A DNA stretch of 64,000 bases. Source: Icerya purchasi. Taxonomy: Eukaryota > Arthropoda > Insecta > Hemiptera > Monophlebidae. The notes below the pieces were generated by a model that saw only the letters and a list, made by a program, of their open reading frames with translations, had not been told where the DNA came from and made no database searches. Each line of letters starts with the position of its first letter. Position 1 is the first letter of the stretch. The position numbers were made by a program, and so were the translations under genes. Shown here piece by piece: positions 32,755 to 44,279 of the stretch. The stretch is taken from contig CM077115.1 in assembly GCA_039619475.1 (NCBI GenBank), forward strand, positions 26,797,083 through 26,861,082. The letters are read 5' to 3'.

Positions 32755-32948
32755 ATTCTTGTCTATTGAAATTCGACCTTATTGCGCATCTTATATTTTG
32801 TCCTTCCCCTCGGCATCCATTATTTCATCCATTAGTTCTCCTTAATATATTGTCCGTATCTGACCGAATCAAAATTTAAACGGCGACTCTTTTCCTTCTT
32901 TTTGTTTCTGAGAGTAGAGCCTTGGCTGGCGTGCCCAAAGAAAAGCAA
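32755..32948 (+). mobile_element. LINE-A 3' fragment, plus
   Basis: Forward frame gives CPSPRHPLFHPLVLLNILSV then SDRIKI, matching the extreme C-terminus of ORF2 (TFPSPSVVPLL..FISSVSNRFLI, and SDRIKM in copy 2). About 90 bases later comes CTTGGCTGGCGTGCCCAAAG, the complement of the 3' signature seen on minus-strand copies, then an A-rich end. Confidence 0.65.
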
Positions 32949-33524
32949 AACTCGATGGTTTATTACATTAGGTGAACAGATAATAAAGGAGGGAAATACA
33001 ACTGGATTACGGGTTAGAAGATTTTTTTCCGAAATAGAAATGTGAAGAAGTAACGGTTTTCGATTTAAAATCAACTGCTTTATTACCACTACTTGAGATT
33101 GGTATGAATGGAATCAATTGGTTTATGAATGATAATATAGTCGTAGGAAGAAACAGGAAGAGAACAACAAATAGTCCGAACGGCATTTTTTTTTATTTTT
33201 TCTTGTGGCCGGGGAATAAGCCATTCGGCTACTATCAAGTCGATACCGACTACAGGAAAATAATAATGTTCAAAAACAAACAATACATGTTGCAACATGA
33301 CCGTAAATGTATAGCATAACCCGCGAATGCCTGTCCAGAATTACCGGGAAAAGTAAACTACCCAGACCGAGGCCATGATGCGCATCAGGAGCTAGAACTC
33401 GACTGAACAGCGAACACTGGAAAAATGAATCGCACATCACGTAGAATAAATGTAGCAAACAAACGTAACATCAATTATTTAACATAACCCACGAATGCAT
33501 AAAGTTGACAATAATGATATTGAA

Positions 33525-33558
<34 letters not shown>

Positions 33559-33689
33559 GGATCAGTAGAAGCGATGCAACATCATCAGCAAGTTTAAAAA
33601 TAAAGATGGAGAGGGAAAAAACAAAAAGTATAATTCTTTCGTGGAAAAATGGTGCCTATGGAGTGTTTATGGAGACAGCTTAACGCTAA
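32949..33689. other. No gene recognised; poly-A at 33531-33557
   Basis: The phrase AGCATAACCCGCGAATGC near 33313 recurs as ACATAACCCACGAATGC near 33482, suggesting a small diverged duplication. No coding feature. Confidence 0.35.
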
Positions 33690-35372
33690 CTCAAAAGTTC
33701 CTACCAGGGGGGCACATCCTCCTAGGGGAGCATAGAGAGATGTCAAGGGAGGCACGAAAGAAAAATTAATTTACCACGCAAATTAAACATCGGACGAGGG
33801 CTATTCGATAAATAATGTGACATGCCTTCGAAAATGACCTTTCAGTCATCTGAAAATTATCACAAATAATCAATAAAGTAAAATTATCGCCATTTTTTGC
33901 ATTAGTTGCGAAGAATCCACCGACATCGCTGATTGTGCACAATTAATAGTTTACGCTCGTTACGTCAGTGAAGATCACATTGAAGAAGAGATTTTGTACT
34001 CCCAATCTTTGATAGCAGGCACTAAATCTGAAGATATATTTCTAATTCAATATCTGATTTCATCGAAAAAAATTATTTGAATTAAAATAAACTCATTTGA
34101 CTTTGCACAAATGGCGCCCTTGCAATGATAGGTGTACGATCAGGCTTAGCTTAAAAGCTCAAGGAAAAGAATCCCGCGATAGTGTGTACTAATTATTTTT
34201 TCATCGACAAGCTTTGGTTTCCAAAACATTGCCACAAAAATTACGCCAGACTTTAGACTTCGCTATAAAGATCGTAAACTACATCAAGAACAGCGCTTTG
34301 AATAGTAGATTATTTAGTTTGCTTTGCGAGGATCTTGATTCTGTTCACGGAGTCCTATTCCACACAGAAGTACGCTGGTTCTCTAAGGGCAACATGTTGG
34401 TTCACCTTTATGACTTGAAAGAAGAGGTCATCCATCCTCTTCCTTGAATTCAAAGAAGAAAAAAAGATTTTTTGCAAATGTTCAACAATGAACAATTTCA
34501 ATGGAGGTTGACCTATTTAATTGATATATTTGATGCCTTCAATCAGCTAAACTTGAAGCTTCAAGACAGAAACGGCACTGTAATAAGTGTAACTATGATC
34601 ATATTCAAGGGCTCATATCAAAGCTTCAACTTTGGAATCAAGAGGTGTTTGCTGAAAATGTAATAATATCCTTTTCTCGACTATTCGAAGCAATTAAAAA
34701 GTAAAAAAACTGGACGAAGATTTCAAAGTTAAAATACAAACTCATTTGCAAGCGCTGGAAAACAAATTTCACCGATACTATCGAGACATAAATTCAGAGT
34801 CACCAATATGTCACATGACCAGAAACCCATTTGTTGTTGATGTCTTATAATTACCGGAACAAGTTCAGAAAGAATTTCGAGAAATGAAGGTCGACAACGA
34901 AAGATGACTTCCATTTCTTGACATTGGAGAAATTTCGCATCAAACGATTGCTTGTTAATTCGAAAGTTGCCCCTCTTGCTTTGAAAATAGTTGTGTTTCT
35001 TTTTCTTCGACTTACCTATGTGAGACAGGGTTTTCAGCTCCGGTTTTAATTAAAACTAAGCAGCGAAATCGTCTTGCCGTTGATAGCCACCTGACGATAG
35101 CTCTGGCAGAAACTGAACCTAGAGTCAACCAACTGGCGCAGAACATACAAGCTCAAGTATCTCATTAGTACTTTAATTATGATAAATTATTTCGATAAAA
35201 AACGTTATCAATTTGGTTTATTTTCTGCAACTTAGAATTAAAATAAATAAGTTTTATTAAAACAATGTGCGTTTTTTTTTTCAATGAAAAAATTAAGGGG
35301 GGGGGGGCATAAAAATGTTATTTATAATTCGGGGAGGCTCGACGAAAAAAAGGTTGGGAAACTCTGCTCTAA
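33690..35372 (+). mobile_element. hAT transposon remnant (ZBED5/SCAND3-like)
   Basis: The region carries a decayed hAT transposase on the plus strand and G-rich flanks. The right end (AAAGGTTGGGAAACTCTG at about 35352-35369) resembles a hAT terminal repeat. A matching left terminus was not found; the left flank has only a related G-rich patch near 33702. No 8-bp target duplication could be defined. Confidence 0.65.
33885..35168 (+). pseudogene. hAT transposase pseudogene
   Basis: Order and content match the hAT-type transposases related to vertebrate ZBED5/SCAND3. ESTDIADCAQLIVYARYVSE and LYSQSLIAGTKSEDIF come near 33910-34045. The open segment 34214-34447 has LDFAIKIVNYIKNSALNSRL, LCEDLDSVHGVLFHTEVRWF and SKGNML. 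QMFNNEQFQWRLTYLIDIFD and LNLKLQDRNGTVI lie at 34472-34600. The C-terminal dimerisation region reads TYLCETGFSA (in shifted frame), QRNRLAVDSHLTIALAETEP and ends VNQLAQNIQAQVSH before a stop at about 35168. The BED finger is absent. Several frameshifts and stops make it a pseudogene. Identity is secure. Confidence 0.9.
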
Positions 35373-35845
35373 CTGTTATCACTCTTTTAAAATAACGAAT
35401 GATTAGTTGCACGTTTTATCAATTTCGCAGTAGCTGCTAGGAATGGGTTTGTTGAAAATGTTCGACTGATATATCGACATCTGATCAATTTTCGATCACA
35501 AAGAGATCACATGTTTTGTTTGATATCCGATGACGGTGTACCATGGCTTTGATATCGGTGTGACAAGAAATACCGACAGAAAGCAATTACCAGAGAGAGA
35601 GAGAGAGAGAGAGAGAGTGGATCGATCTTCACCGATTTCTGTAACTAAGAAACACGATAAGGTGAAACATTTCATTTGGGCAGACCACTGTAAGTTCTTC
35701 ACACAACTGGCTCAATGCGCGGAAAGCATAGTAATGCATTTTAAGAATGGAATATAAAAAATCTGTGGATGTTTAGTTCTAGAATGAAAATTATACTTTG
35801 AATTTAGCAGACATGTAATACATATATACATGTGCGTGTGTGTGT
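35373..35845. other. No gene recognised; (GA)n at 35596-35617
   Basis: A forward frame at 35530-35757 runs through the GA microsatellite and has no motif. The end carries a TG-rich run near 35830-35845. Confidence 0.35.
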
Positions 35846-36125
35846 TTTTCCCTTTGGGCGCGTCAACACAGGTCATTTACCAACGCAAAGGAATAACGGA
35901 ATGATGAAATGTAGGAATTTGTAGGTTATATCAGGAAGCTATTAGAAATAGAACAAAAATAAAGGTAGCCAATAGAGGAACAACAGAAGGAGACGGAAGA
36001 GCAAGAATGTAGTGGGCACAGTAAGGAGTCGGGAGGCCTAGGCTAAGCAAATTGGACTAAAAATATCGCGAATTCCGAGGAGATACAAGAGCATTCGAAT
36101 AGAACGTGATTTACGTCACAGGTCA
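35846..36125 (-). mobile_element. LINE-A 3' fragment, minus
   Basis: TTTGGGCGCGTCAACACAGG and TCATTTACC form the 3' signature. The plus-strand text tracks copy 1 closely: GGAACAACAGAAGGAGACGG, GGCCTAGGCTAAGCAAATTG, GAACGTGATTTACGTCACA match the 18150-18350 interval. It is truncated in the C-terminal CCHC module near 36125. Confidence 0.85.
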
Positions 36126-36684
36126 AATTTATTAGTTTAGGGAGTATTATTTTCAAGCATTTGACTCGCAGTCTTCGATTATATGTAGTGATACCGATTG
36201 AGTTTTGAATCGTTTACAAAGTCAAAGAAGTTTCATTCAACGAATGAGCTGCAACGCCTCTATTGATGTTTGCAAACAATTTTACGTAAAGAAGAAAGTG
36301 TCATTGTTGATTTCAGTGTGGTATGGTTTACTGATAAAGATAATGTGACCGTGTTGGATGAGAGATTGTTTTAACATCTCAGTACACACGAATATCTCAT
36401 GACTGAAACCGTGTAATGGAAAATAGAATACGTTGAGAGTAAATAGTTTTTTGTTTTTTTTTTTTGATGTTCACTGACTTTTGAGAAGTTTAAATAGAAC
36501 TACTGTATAGAATTATTGGGTACGACCCCGTTATATATTGAACGGTTTTCAGGAATCCGAAGATTTTGAATTATCTTAAACGCCCGTCACTCTTTTAGTT
36601 CAAAATATACCTTTGTTTTTTTTCTTATTCTTCTTAGCAATCTTTCGTTTCCCTGAATTTTGCATCGTCTCCTTTCCTATTGGC
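36126..36684. other. No gene recognised
   Basis: AT-rich sequence without a recognised motif. Confidence 0.35.
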
Positions 36685-37104
36685 CACCTCTCAATCACCA
36701 AAAGGCCATTTTCTTCATTCTTTTATTCAACCCGTTCTTCCATCTCATCCTTGGTTTCATAACTGTCCCTCTGCACTGCGCTACATAGTATATGCCGATT
36801 ACGTCTTACTTTTCTCATTTCGTTATCGTTTTCTAAATTATAAACTCTCCTTAGTTGCATCGTTCCGCTAACAATCAGGAATACTGCTGATCTCGAATAT
36901 TCCATCCTGTATTTTTTTTCTTTACTCATAATCTCGTTAAACTCGATATTCCTACTACTTATAATGCCGCATTCGTTCTTTCACTTCCATCAGTTATTTC
37001 TTCTCTTGGAATCACCTCCTTTGTTGATCCTGTACAATCTCTAATTGTAAATTTTTGTCAACAAAATATGCTTTATTGATGAGCTCAATCCGGGAAAAAA
37101 AAAA
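36685..37104 (+). mobile_element. LINE-A 3' fragment, plus
   Basis: Forward frame: LHSFIQPVLPSHPWFHNCPS aligns with the FYLALQPSPSVSPWFNNFPS segment of the intact ORF2. The coding similarity then weakens. The fragment ends with TGATGAGCTCAATCCGGGAA and an A run at 37094-37104, comparable to the family 3' end (GACGAGCCC then poly-A). Confidence 0.6.
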
Positions 37105-37545
37105 TTAATAAATTATTAAATTAACAAACAGGGCGTATAGAGTTGCGCTACACTCAATTATTATAAATGCGAACTGGAATTAACTAATTTTACTGTTTCT
37201 GGATAAAGGTACCCCTCTGGTTGACGATTCCAAAAAAAAAGAAAACTAATTTTACAATTCGTGAGAAAATATAAAAAGAGAACTTTCTGATTATTCTAAT
37301 ACTATTTAAAATTTAATCTAGATGATAGATGGCGCGTCGGGAAAATCCAGTGCCATAAACTTATCTAGTAATAAAATTAAATTGAAAAGAGTCTTTTATT
37401 TCCCGAAATATTTGAAATTTCAAGCAAGCGTGCACATGGTAACATGCTAAATATTGAATTTCCAGCGGCTTAGCGAATTCTACATTTTCCGAGTGATTCG
37501 TGTTTTTGGCGAATTGCAGCTAATTTAATTCTGCGCGCGAATCGT
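37105..37545. other. AT-rich stretch, no gene recognised
   Basis: No motif recognised. Confidence 0.35.
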
Positions 37546-37602
37546 GAACCAATATCGTGAACCAATATCATGAACCGATATCGTGAACTGATATCATGAA
37601 TG
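37546..37602 (+). repeat. Short 13-bp tandem repeat
   Basis: About four and a half diverged units of the form CGTGAACCAATAT, with variants ATGAACCGATATC and GTGAACTGATATC. Confidence 0.85.
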
Positions 37603-39090
37603 AAAGAATATTTCCTAGCAGTGTTTTAAAGCACATATAAATGTTGACTTTAAAAGGTTTTTTTTTGTTTATTTTTTTTATATACGAAAAAAACTCAATT
37701 GAGAGGCAACTAAAATTCTATCTCGCCTCCGAAAAAAAGAAATTGTTTTTTTTTTTTGTTTTTTTAAAATCAAAAATCGCAAACAGAAGGTGATAAAGGT
37801 TATCGAGAGTGGACAACGAACTAATGCGAAGCGGTAAGATTTGTCCTTCAGCCTTGTTGGTATTGCGCAGTTCAGATTAGCTCGAGATCTGTGAACGAAA
37901 ACAGCAGCACGTTAGTGATTAATAGGTATATTAATCGGAAGTAAAAATAGTACACGATCCGTGAAAGCCTGAAATTACTTTTTTAGTCGGAATTTGATTC
38001 TTGGACAAAACTTCTTGATCGGAGCAATAATGAGAGAAGAAGAACGGGACAAGTGGAAAGTGATGATAGAAGCAAGCTAACAGTCGGGTACTGGAAAATG
38101 AACAGCACTGTACTGGTGAAAATATATATAATGTCCTAACAGACGAAGCTGACGATAATCCTAGTGATAAATTTTGTAAGCAGAATCATTAGAGCAAGTA
38201 AGCGAATCCCCCCCCCCCCTCACACACACATACACATAAACGCGTGCACGTGGCACATTACAAACCACAGATGTACATTACAGACGTTTCTATCGCGCTC
38301 ACACATAACTTTACGAGGCAATCGGAAAGAATGTAGAAAATTTCAGTAATCAGCTATAGTTCTCTAAAGCAATAGATTTTAGTTAAGAATGTTTCCGTTA
38401 ATTTTACGCAATTTCATTTTAAATTTCATTTGAAATTTATTACAACAAAGAAAATAAAAAACTGTACAAAAAATGTTTTTGAGTATAAATATGTAGTAAA
38501 TTTACAAGCAGGAATTTACACAAATGTACTGAGATCAGATAATTACAATTCCCCAGGGATATAGTCGACAACATAGAATTCTTTAAGTGCGCCAAGATGT
38601 ATTTTTCAAACGGAAAATCCATCGTTAAGAAATTTTAAATGATATTACGCAACGAATTTGCGACACTTTTTACATGAAGGTTTTCAATCGTCTCGGCAAA
38701 AGGATGTGTACAAGCAAGACGAATAATAACAAGACGGTCGACGTCAGATAAGTGCCTTTTAAACGTGACGTCATTAGTGACAGACGGATAAATGTCGTAC
38801 AAAACACGAAGCAGTCCATGTTCATTGTGGCGTCATACATGTAGAATTTTTCGAATTTACTTCAGTACACGGTAATGTATTTGTATAAATGTGTCGTGTT
38901 CTTTGTTTGAAAACATTACTTTTGTTTTCATTATCAAAAGTGGAAATGTGAAAGATTTTTTAAATTTGATATAACTCGGGAAAAGGATTATTGAAACATT
39001 TACGTATAAAAAGCGCGATAAGTTTTAATTATAATTAGTGTTAACATACGAGAAAACATGCGATGTATTTACTGTTGTTCTAAAAGTTGT
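37603..39090. other. No gene recognised
   Basis: AT-rich DNA with a C run at about 38208-38220 followed by CA repeats. Open frames are short and lack motifs. Confidence 0.35.
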
Positions 39091-39549
39091 TATGAAAATA
39101 TAATGAAATCTGTATCGATGTTTGACATTATGAAAATACAATGAAATCTGTATCGATGTTTGACATTATGAAAATACAATGAAATCTGTATCGATGTTTG
39201 ACATTATGAAAATACAATGAAATCTGTATCGATGTTTGACATTATGAAAATACAATGAAATCTGTATCGATGTTTGACATTATGAAAATACAATGAAATC
39301 TGTATCGATGTTTGACATTATGAAAATACAATGAAATCTGTATCGATGTTTGACATTATGAAAATACAATGAAATCTGTATCGATGTTTGACATTATGAA
39401 AATACAATGAAATCTGTATCGATGTTTGACATTATGAAAATACAATGAAATCTGTATCGATGTTTGACATTATGAAAATACAATGAAATCTGTATCGATG
39501 TTTGACATTATGATAATACAATGAAATCTGTATGATGTTTGACATTATG
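39091..39549 (+). repeat. 38-bp minisatellite, about 12 copies
   Basis: Twelve head-to-tail copies of a 38-bp unit including GAAATCTGTATCGATGTTTG. Internal units are identical; only the first (AAAATATAATG for AAAATACAATG) and the last (TGATAATAC, and loss of the C in TATCGATG) differ. Homogenised internal units with diverged edges are typical of arrays kept uniform by unequal exchange or slippage. Confidence 0.97.
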
Positions 39550-39654
39550 AACAGGATCATCTTTAAAAACAGAAGAAAATACGGCCATCAAAAAAAGTAC
39601 ATTTCTAATTGTGAAATATATTTAACTGTTTATTTAAGTTGTTCATTTAAAAAT

Positions 39655-39770
39655 AAATGTACCCATGGGAGCCGCCAGCGGGGGGCAGGGGGCAGCGGTC
39701 CCCCTGGAGTCTTGAAACTTTTTAATCAACTGGCTATGATGAGTAGATATTCATAGGCGCGTAATTAATG
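39655..39770. other. GC-rich segment, possible DNA transposon terminus
   Basis: TACCCATGGGAGCCGCCAGC, then a G-rich run, then CGGTCCCCCTGGAGTCTTG resembles the outer part of some hAT-like elements. No partner terminus or transposase was found near it. Confidence 0.3.
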
Positions 39771-41820
39771 AAGACTGGTATGATATTTGTTCGCTCAAAA
39801 AACATTTTGTTTCCTTTTCACTTGCATATAAATAACCTTTTATTTTAGTAACGTCCATATATATTTTTATTCCCGTATATGTATATCACAATATATTTTT
39901 AACAAGATATAATTCTCAATGTAAGCAATGAAAAAAAAAAAAAAGAAGTAGTACCGATACTGATAGTAATGTTTCATGTGATATCCATAACTTATTGATT
40001 CTACAATCGATGGCGTTACGCTGAGTATGGACAGATTCGTGTTTTGTATATTTATCCGTCCGTGATGCATTACGTAAGACTTTCTAAGGTCGGGTGAACA
40101 AAGACGACTATGATATAGTGCCGTCAGTTGGTCAATTTTTGAAAGTTATGCAGTGTTTACATTTTATTCACATTTTAACGATTTTTACTCTGTTGTCTGA
40201 AACATTTAAACTAGATTTTATACGGTAATTTCGTATGCATTTTTTTTTTCTTTGTTAACATTGTTGCTACAAAAAAACTTACGTTCGGTTATTTTTTCAT
40301 CTTAAATGCAATAGTTGTATTTAAATTGTGTAAAGCAAGTCATTTACTTTGCAATATTATTATGCTATTTTTTACGACGATGCTCGATTTTCATTATTTA
40401 TTATCATACGTAGGATATTTATTTAGTTTTACGTTACACGAGGAATATATTAAATCGTGCACTGCAATGGAACTAAAAATCATTATTGGTCACTTATAAA
40501 GTAATAATGTTACTTTACATTATACATATACAGAAAGAAATTCTAAATTTTACATCTAGTACTATGTAAAAATTCTACGATTCAATGTGTGACATTTATT
40601 AATGTCTATGGAGATTTTATACCACGTCTTATTTTCAACTTTAATTGGTCTGAAAGTCTGACGACCGCATAAAGATATCATTTTAGAGACTTCTCCAAAC
40701 GTCTATAAGCAGCGTCATTGAGACATCATTCAACAACCCCGCTAATACAACTTCCATAACATATAAGCAAGTAGAAAAGTAAGCCAATTTAAATTTCTAT
40801 AATAAAATTTCGGTACTTATTATTTATTTACAATATACACATATATATATATATATATAGGTATAGGTAATATATAAATTTCAAGCGGACTATAAAATTT
40901 AATAATATTTCAAGTACGAAAAATCTCTTTTTATTTTACATTATTATAGATGTACTTACATAAATAATAGTTTCTCGCAAGAATATACATGCCAGCTCGA
41001 CTAACGGCGGCATAAGTACTAAATCAAAGAAGGCCAGTTGAGCAGTGATATGAAATGGCATCAATCGTGTTTGAATATATGTATAAATGGTACAGATCGA
41101 ACAAGCGTAATAGTCTGTTCTAGTTTGATTAATATGCGAAAAACCGTAAATTTTAGTTCTTTTTGCATTGAATTTGAAAGTATATACGAAAATAATAAGG
41201 CCAAAGAATGGTTCAGGGAGGGGGGGGGCGAATGTAGAAGAAAACAAAGCGCGGAATGTAACCGGATTTGGTAAAAGAAGAAAAAAAAAACATGTGTCGG
41301 AAATATCGAATTGAGGACACGTAGATAGGAAACTGAACAGTAATAAGAATTCTTTCTTCTGTTACGTTATGTTGCGTTCGAGTGTACCCCCCGGACCACC
41401 GTGCATGCTATGCAAATACCGAACAGCCGTAGAAAATCTTATTTATTCTCGATAATTGACAACAATTTTCAAATACATCTCGATATTTCATCTATTTCTT
41501 TTGGTGCGCTTGTGTGCGTGCGATTCCATATTCCTTTTTATTCGTTTATTTATTTATTTTTTATTAATATTTTTTATTTTTCGTTTTGGAATAATGTACT
41601 CTATATTAATTTTTTTTATATTCCAGCCACGGCCATTCCAGTCGCCTTATATATACACGAGTACATTTTTTTCTGTTTTTTTTTTTTTCATTTCATACCT
41701 TGTCGACTTCTTTTTCCTCTTCGTCTTTTCCTTTGTTTTCTTGCCAGATTATTTCAAACAAAGAGCAAAACAAATGCAATATCTACTTTTTTCGCAGTAA
41801 TAATAATAATAATAGCGATA

Positions 41821-41851
<31 letters not shown>

Positions 41852-42324
41852 TGTATCATTAAATAAATAAATTCTCATTTAATATTTCGTATATCGTTTT
41901 TGATAATTTTCTTGAAAAGCCGAAAGAAATTACGTTAAAAATCTTTTATTGTTTTAATAAAACGCAGTTTTTTTTTTTTTTTTTTTTATATGACCTCTTT
42001 TCAGGTTTTCTGCGAAGAAGAAATTATTTGCTTTATTTAACTTTCCGCAAATCCGCCACCAGAAGGAAGGTACTAAATTTTGTTAAAAATATGGCTGCAT
42101 GACTTTTTCTTTTTTTCTTTTTTTTAAACATGTGTATTGCGTTTGGGGATCCGGCCAAGAACAAGGCTTGTCGGCAAGGTCCAAAAAATTACACATGTCT
42201 CCATTTTTTATTTTATAAGCATCATACAAAGTTGCTTAAAATTATTATAAAGGAAACATAAATATCGATAAAATTTTATAATATTAATTTATTTATGTAC
42301 TCTGACTTGATTTTATTCTTATTT
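39771..42324. other. AT-rich stretch, no gene recognised
   Basis: Contains (TA)n near 40842-40858, a TAA run at about 41799-41851 and a T run at 41967-41988. Several long but low-complexity open frames (e.g. 41401-41862, Phe/Ile-rich) arise from this composition. The phrase GGGGATCCGGCCAAGAACAA at about 42147 may be a diverged LINE-A 3' end, not firm enough to call. Confidence 0.35.
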
Positions 42325-42715
42325 TATATTATGGCGGGACATTTATCCCTCCCTATTTTCTAATCGTCATTCGTATTACCGCTTTATTCAGCCGATTTCT
42401 CGTTCCCTGTCTTAATTCCATTCTATTCCTTTAGGTCGTCGCTCCTCTATTGTCTCCCTAATTCGTCTCCAAATCATTGTCTCCTCCCCTCTTGTCGATT
42501 TTAATTTGCTGTGTCACCGTCTCCTTATTGCTCTCTTCCCGATTGTGTGATCCCCCTTGTATATTTGATGCTGATCGCATTTTCTTCGAGTGTCCCGCTC
42601 TTCTTAATGAACGCTCCCTTTTACACGGCCAGCTATTGACATTAGCCTCCTTACTCCCTACAGCGCTTCCTTTAGCCTCTCCTTTCCTTCATCTTCCGTG
42701 GTGCCTACACACAAA
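42325..42715 (+). mobile_element. LINE-A ORF2 C-terminal fragment, plus
   Basis: Forward frames give YPSLFSNRHSYY, FIQPISRSLS and IVSLIRLQIIVSSPL, and then the frame containing CIFDADRIFFECPALLNERS and LLHGQLLTLASLLPTALPLA. These align with FFSNPDSFYLALQPS, ISSIVRLRFNHSLLP and CDANHVLFECSFISTERA of the intact copy. His of the CCHC module is Arg here. It stops abruptly near 42715 without a poly-A tail. Confidence 0.8.
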
Positions 42716-43400
42716 AATATCAAATAAAAATCAACAACTCACGAAGGGCTTGACTTATAAGCTTCAAATTTGGAACATAAATTACAATTAAAATTATCTT
42801 TAAAACGATTTATAACTTAAAGACGACCGATTACAGTGGGCGGCAAAAAATCCAAAAAACCGTCAAGAATATATAATATGGTACATAAAACGACCTCAAA
42901 AATTACTTAAAAAATCATAACTCCTCACCGGATAAACCTATAAAGCTGACATTTAAAACATAAATTAAAGTGCAGGAGCCCTTTCATAAAATTAAAAAAA
43001 TTACGGTACAAAAGTTATGTGAAGTTATCGAAAAGTTCAAAAAAGCGCCAGAATGACGTGCCCCCCCCCCTAGCGCCACGAATAATACAACTAAAAATTT
43101 TGAACACAGTTAAAAATATGCGCTTCCACGTATATTTCTCTAGTTTTGAACATCCAGGTTTCCAGCTTTAAAATTAGACCCTTGGGGCGCAGAGAACTCG
43201 AAATGTTGAAAAAAAATATTTCGTTTCCCGGGCTTGTGATATATCATTAGAAAGATCGCTATTGGTCGGGAACGAAACCGTATTTCATTTTCTTAACGAA
43301 ACTTTCAAAGTTGCCGAAAAGTTCAAAAAAGCGCGAGCTCTGATTTGTAGCCCCCTCTTTGCGACGCGAGTATCTGGTAATATATTTAGTAATTTGTATA
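42716..43400 (+). repeat. Dispersed, internally repetitive sequence (repeat Y)
   Basis: AGTTCAAAAAAGCGC occurs twice, near 43036 and 43317, about 280 bases apart, each preceded by related text. TTATAAGCTTCAAATTTGGAACATAAATTA near 42750 (shown as the phrase GCTTCAAATTTGGAACATAA) recurs in diverged form near 42945. The second part (TTTCATTTTCTTAACGAAAC, TTTCAAAGTTG) is clearly homologous to the reverse complement of 54890-55250. No function is recognised. Confidence 0.65.
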
Positions 43401-43997
43401 GCCGGTTTTTTTGTATATTTTCATCATGCTTGTTTAAGTTGCTGAATTCCCGGTTTTTATAAATTTGAAATTTCCGAAGGTTATAGCTTATTGCATTTCT
43501 TTTTTTTATTTTTATTTTTTTACCTTACCAATTCATTATAATTAAGTAATGAAGATACTGTTTCGGGTTTAAAATATTATAGATTTTTTATATATATCCC
43601 CTCACGAACCTGGTTAACTTCGTTATTCCTTATAATGGTTTTTAGGCATTTTTCTTTTTGTAAATACGTTATATGTTTAATATTAGTTTTGCTTGCTTTC
43701 TCCAAAGCTATCACAGCATAGTTTAAGTGTGATTGACAAAGAGCATCATTAATTTTGTTTTATTGGATGAAATATACTTTTTTGGGTTATATAGTAGTGG
43801 CCAACTGTTTTGCGTAATTTTGTGTTTAGGTCGTTCATATGGACTCTCTAACATAGATAGTTATTAACTTTAATTCCTAAATACTTATAATTGTCTACAG
43901 TTTCCATAATATTACACCTACAAAGGTTACTATTTTTTGCGTGAAGACAGATTATTGAATGGATTCTTATATTTTAATTATAGTTGAAATAGTAGTT

Positions 43998-44007
43998 ACT
44001 CGGTTTT
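43998..44007. repeat. Probable TSD of LINE-A fragment (left)
   Basis: ACTCGGTTTT here and ACTCAGTTTT at 44280-44289 flank the LINE-A piece; one mismatch, consistent with age. Confidence 0.65.
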
Positions 44008-44279
44008 TTTTTTACCCCCCTTGGGTGTGCTGGCAGAGAGCTAATTAGCCCAACAAAATGAAATAGATACATGGAATAGAATAGAGATTATATTTTTATT
44101 TTGTCGACAATGAAATCAAGGAACACTCCTAGAACAGGAACAACTGAAAGAGTAGGTAGAGGAAGAACATAAGAGGCGTTGAAAGAAGCAGGAAGACCAA
44201 GCTTTAAAAGATGATAATAAAGTAACTCACGCTCGCGAGATAAACCAGAACATTCGAAAAGCACGTGATTCGCATCACA
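44008..44279 (-). mobile_element. LINE-A 3' fragment inserted in RT element
   Basis: T run, then CTTGGGTGTGCTGGCAGAG (3' signature) and text matching copy 1 (GGAACAACTGAAAGAGTAGG, GAAAAGCACGTGATTCGCATC). It is truncated within the C-terminal CCHC module. A 10-bp near-perfect duplication flanks it, and the host RT reading continues on both sides. Confidence 0.85.
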
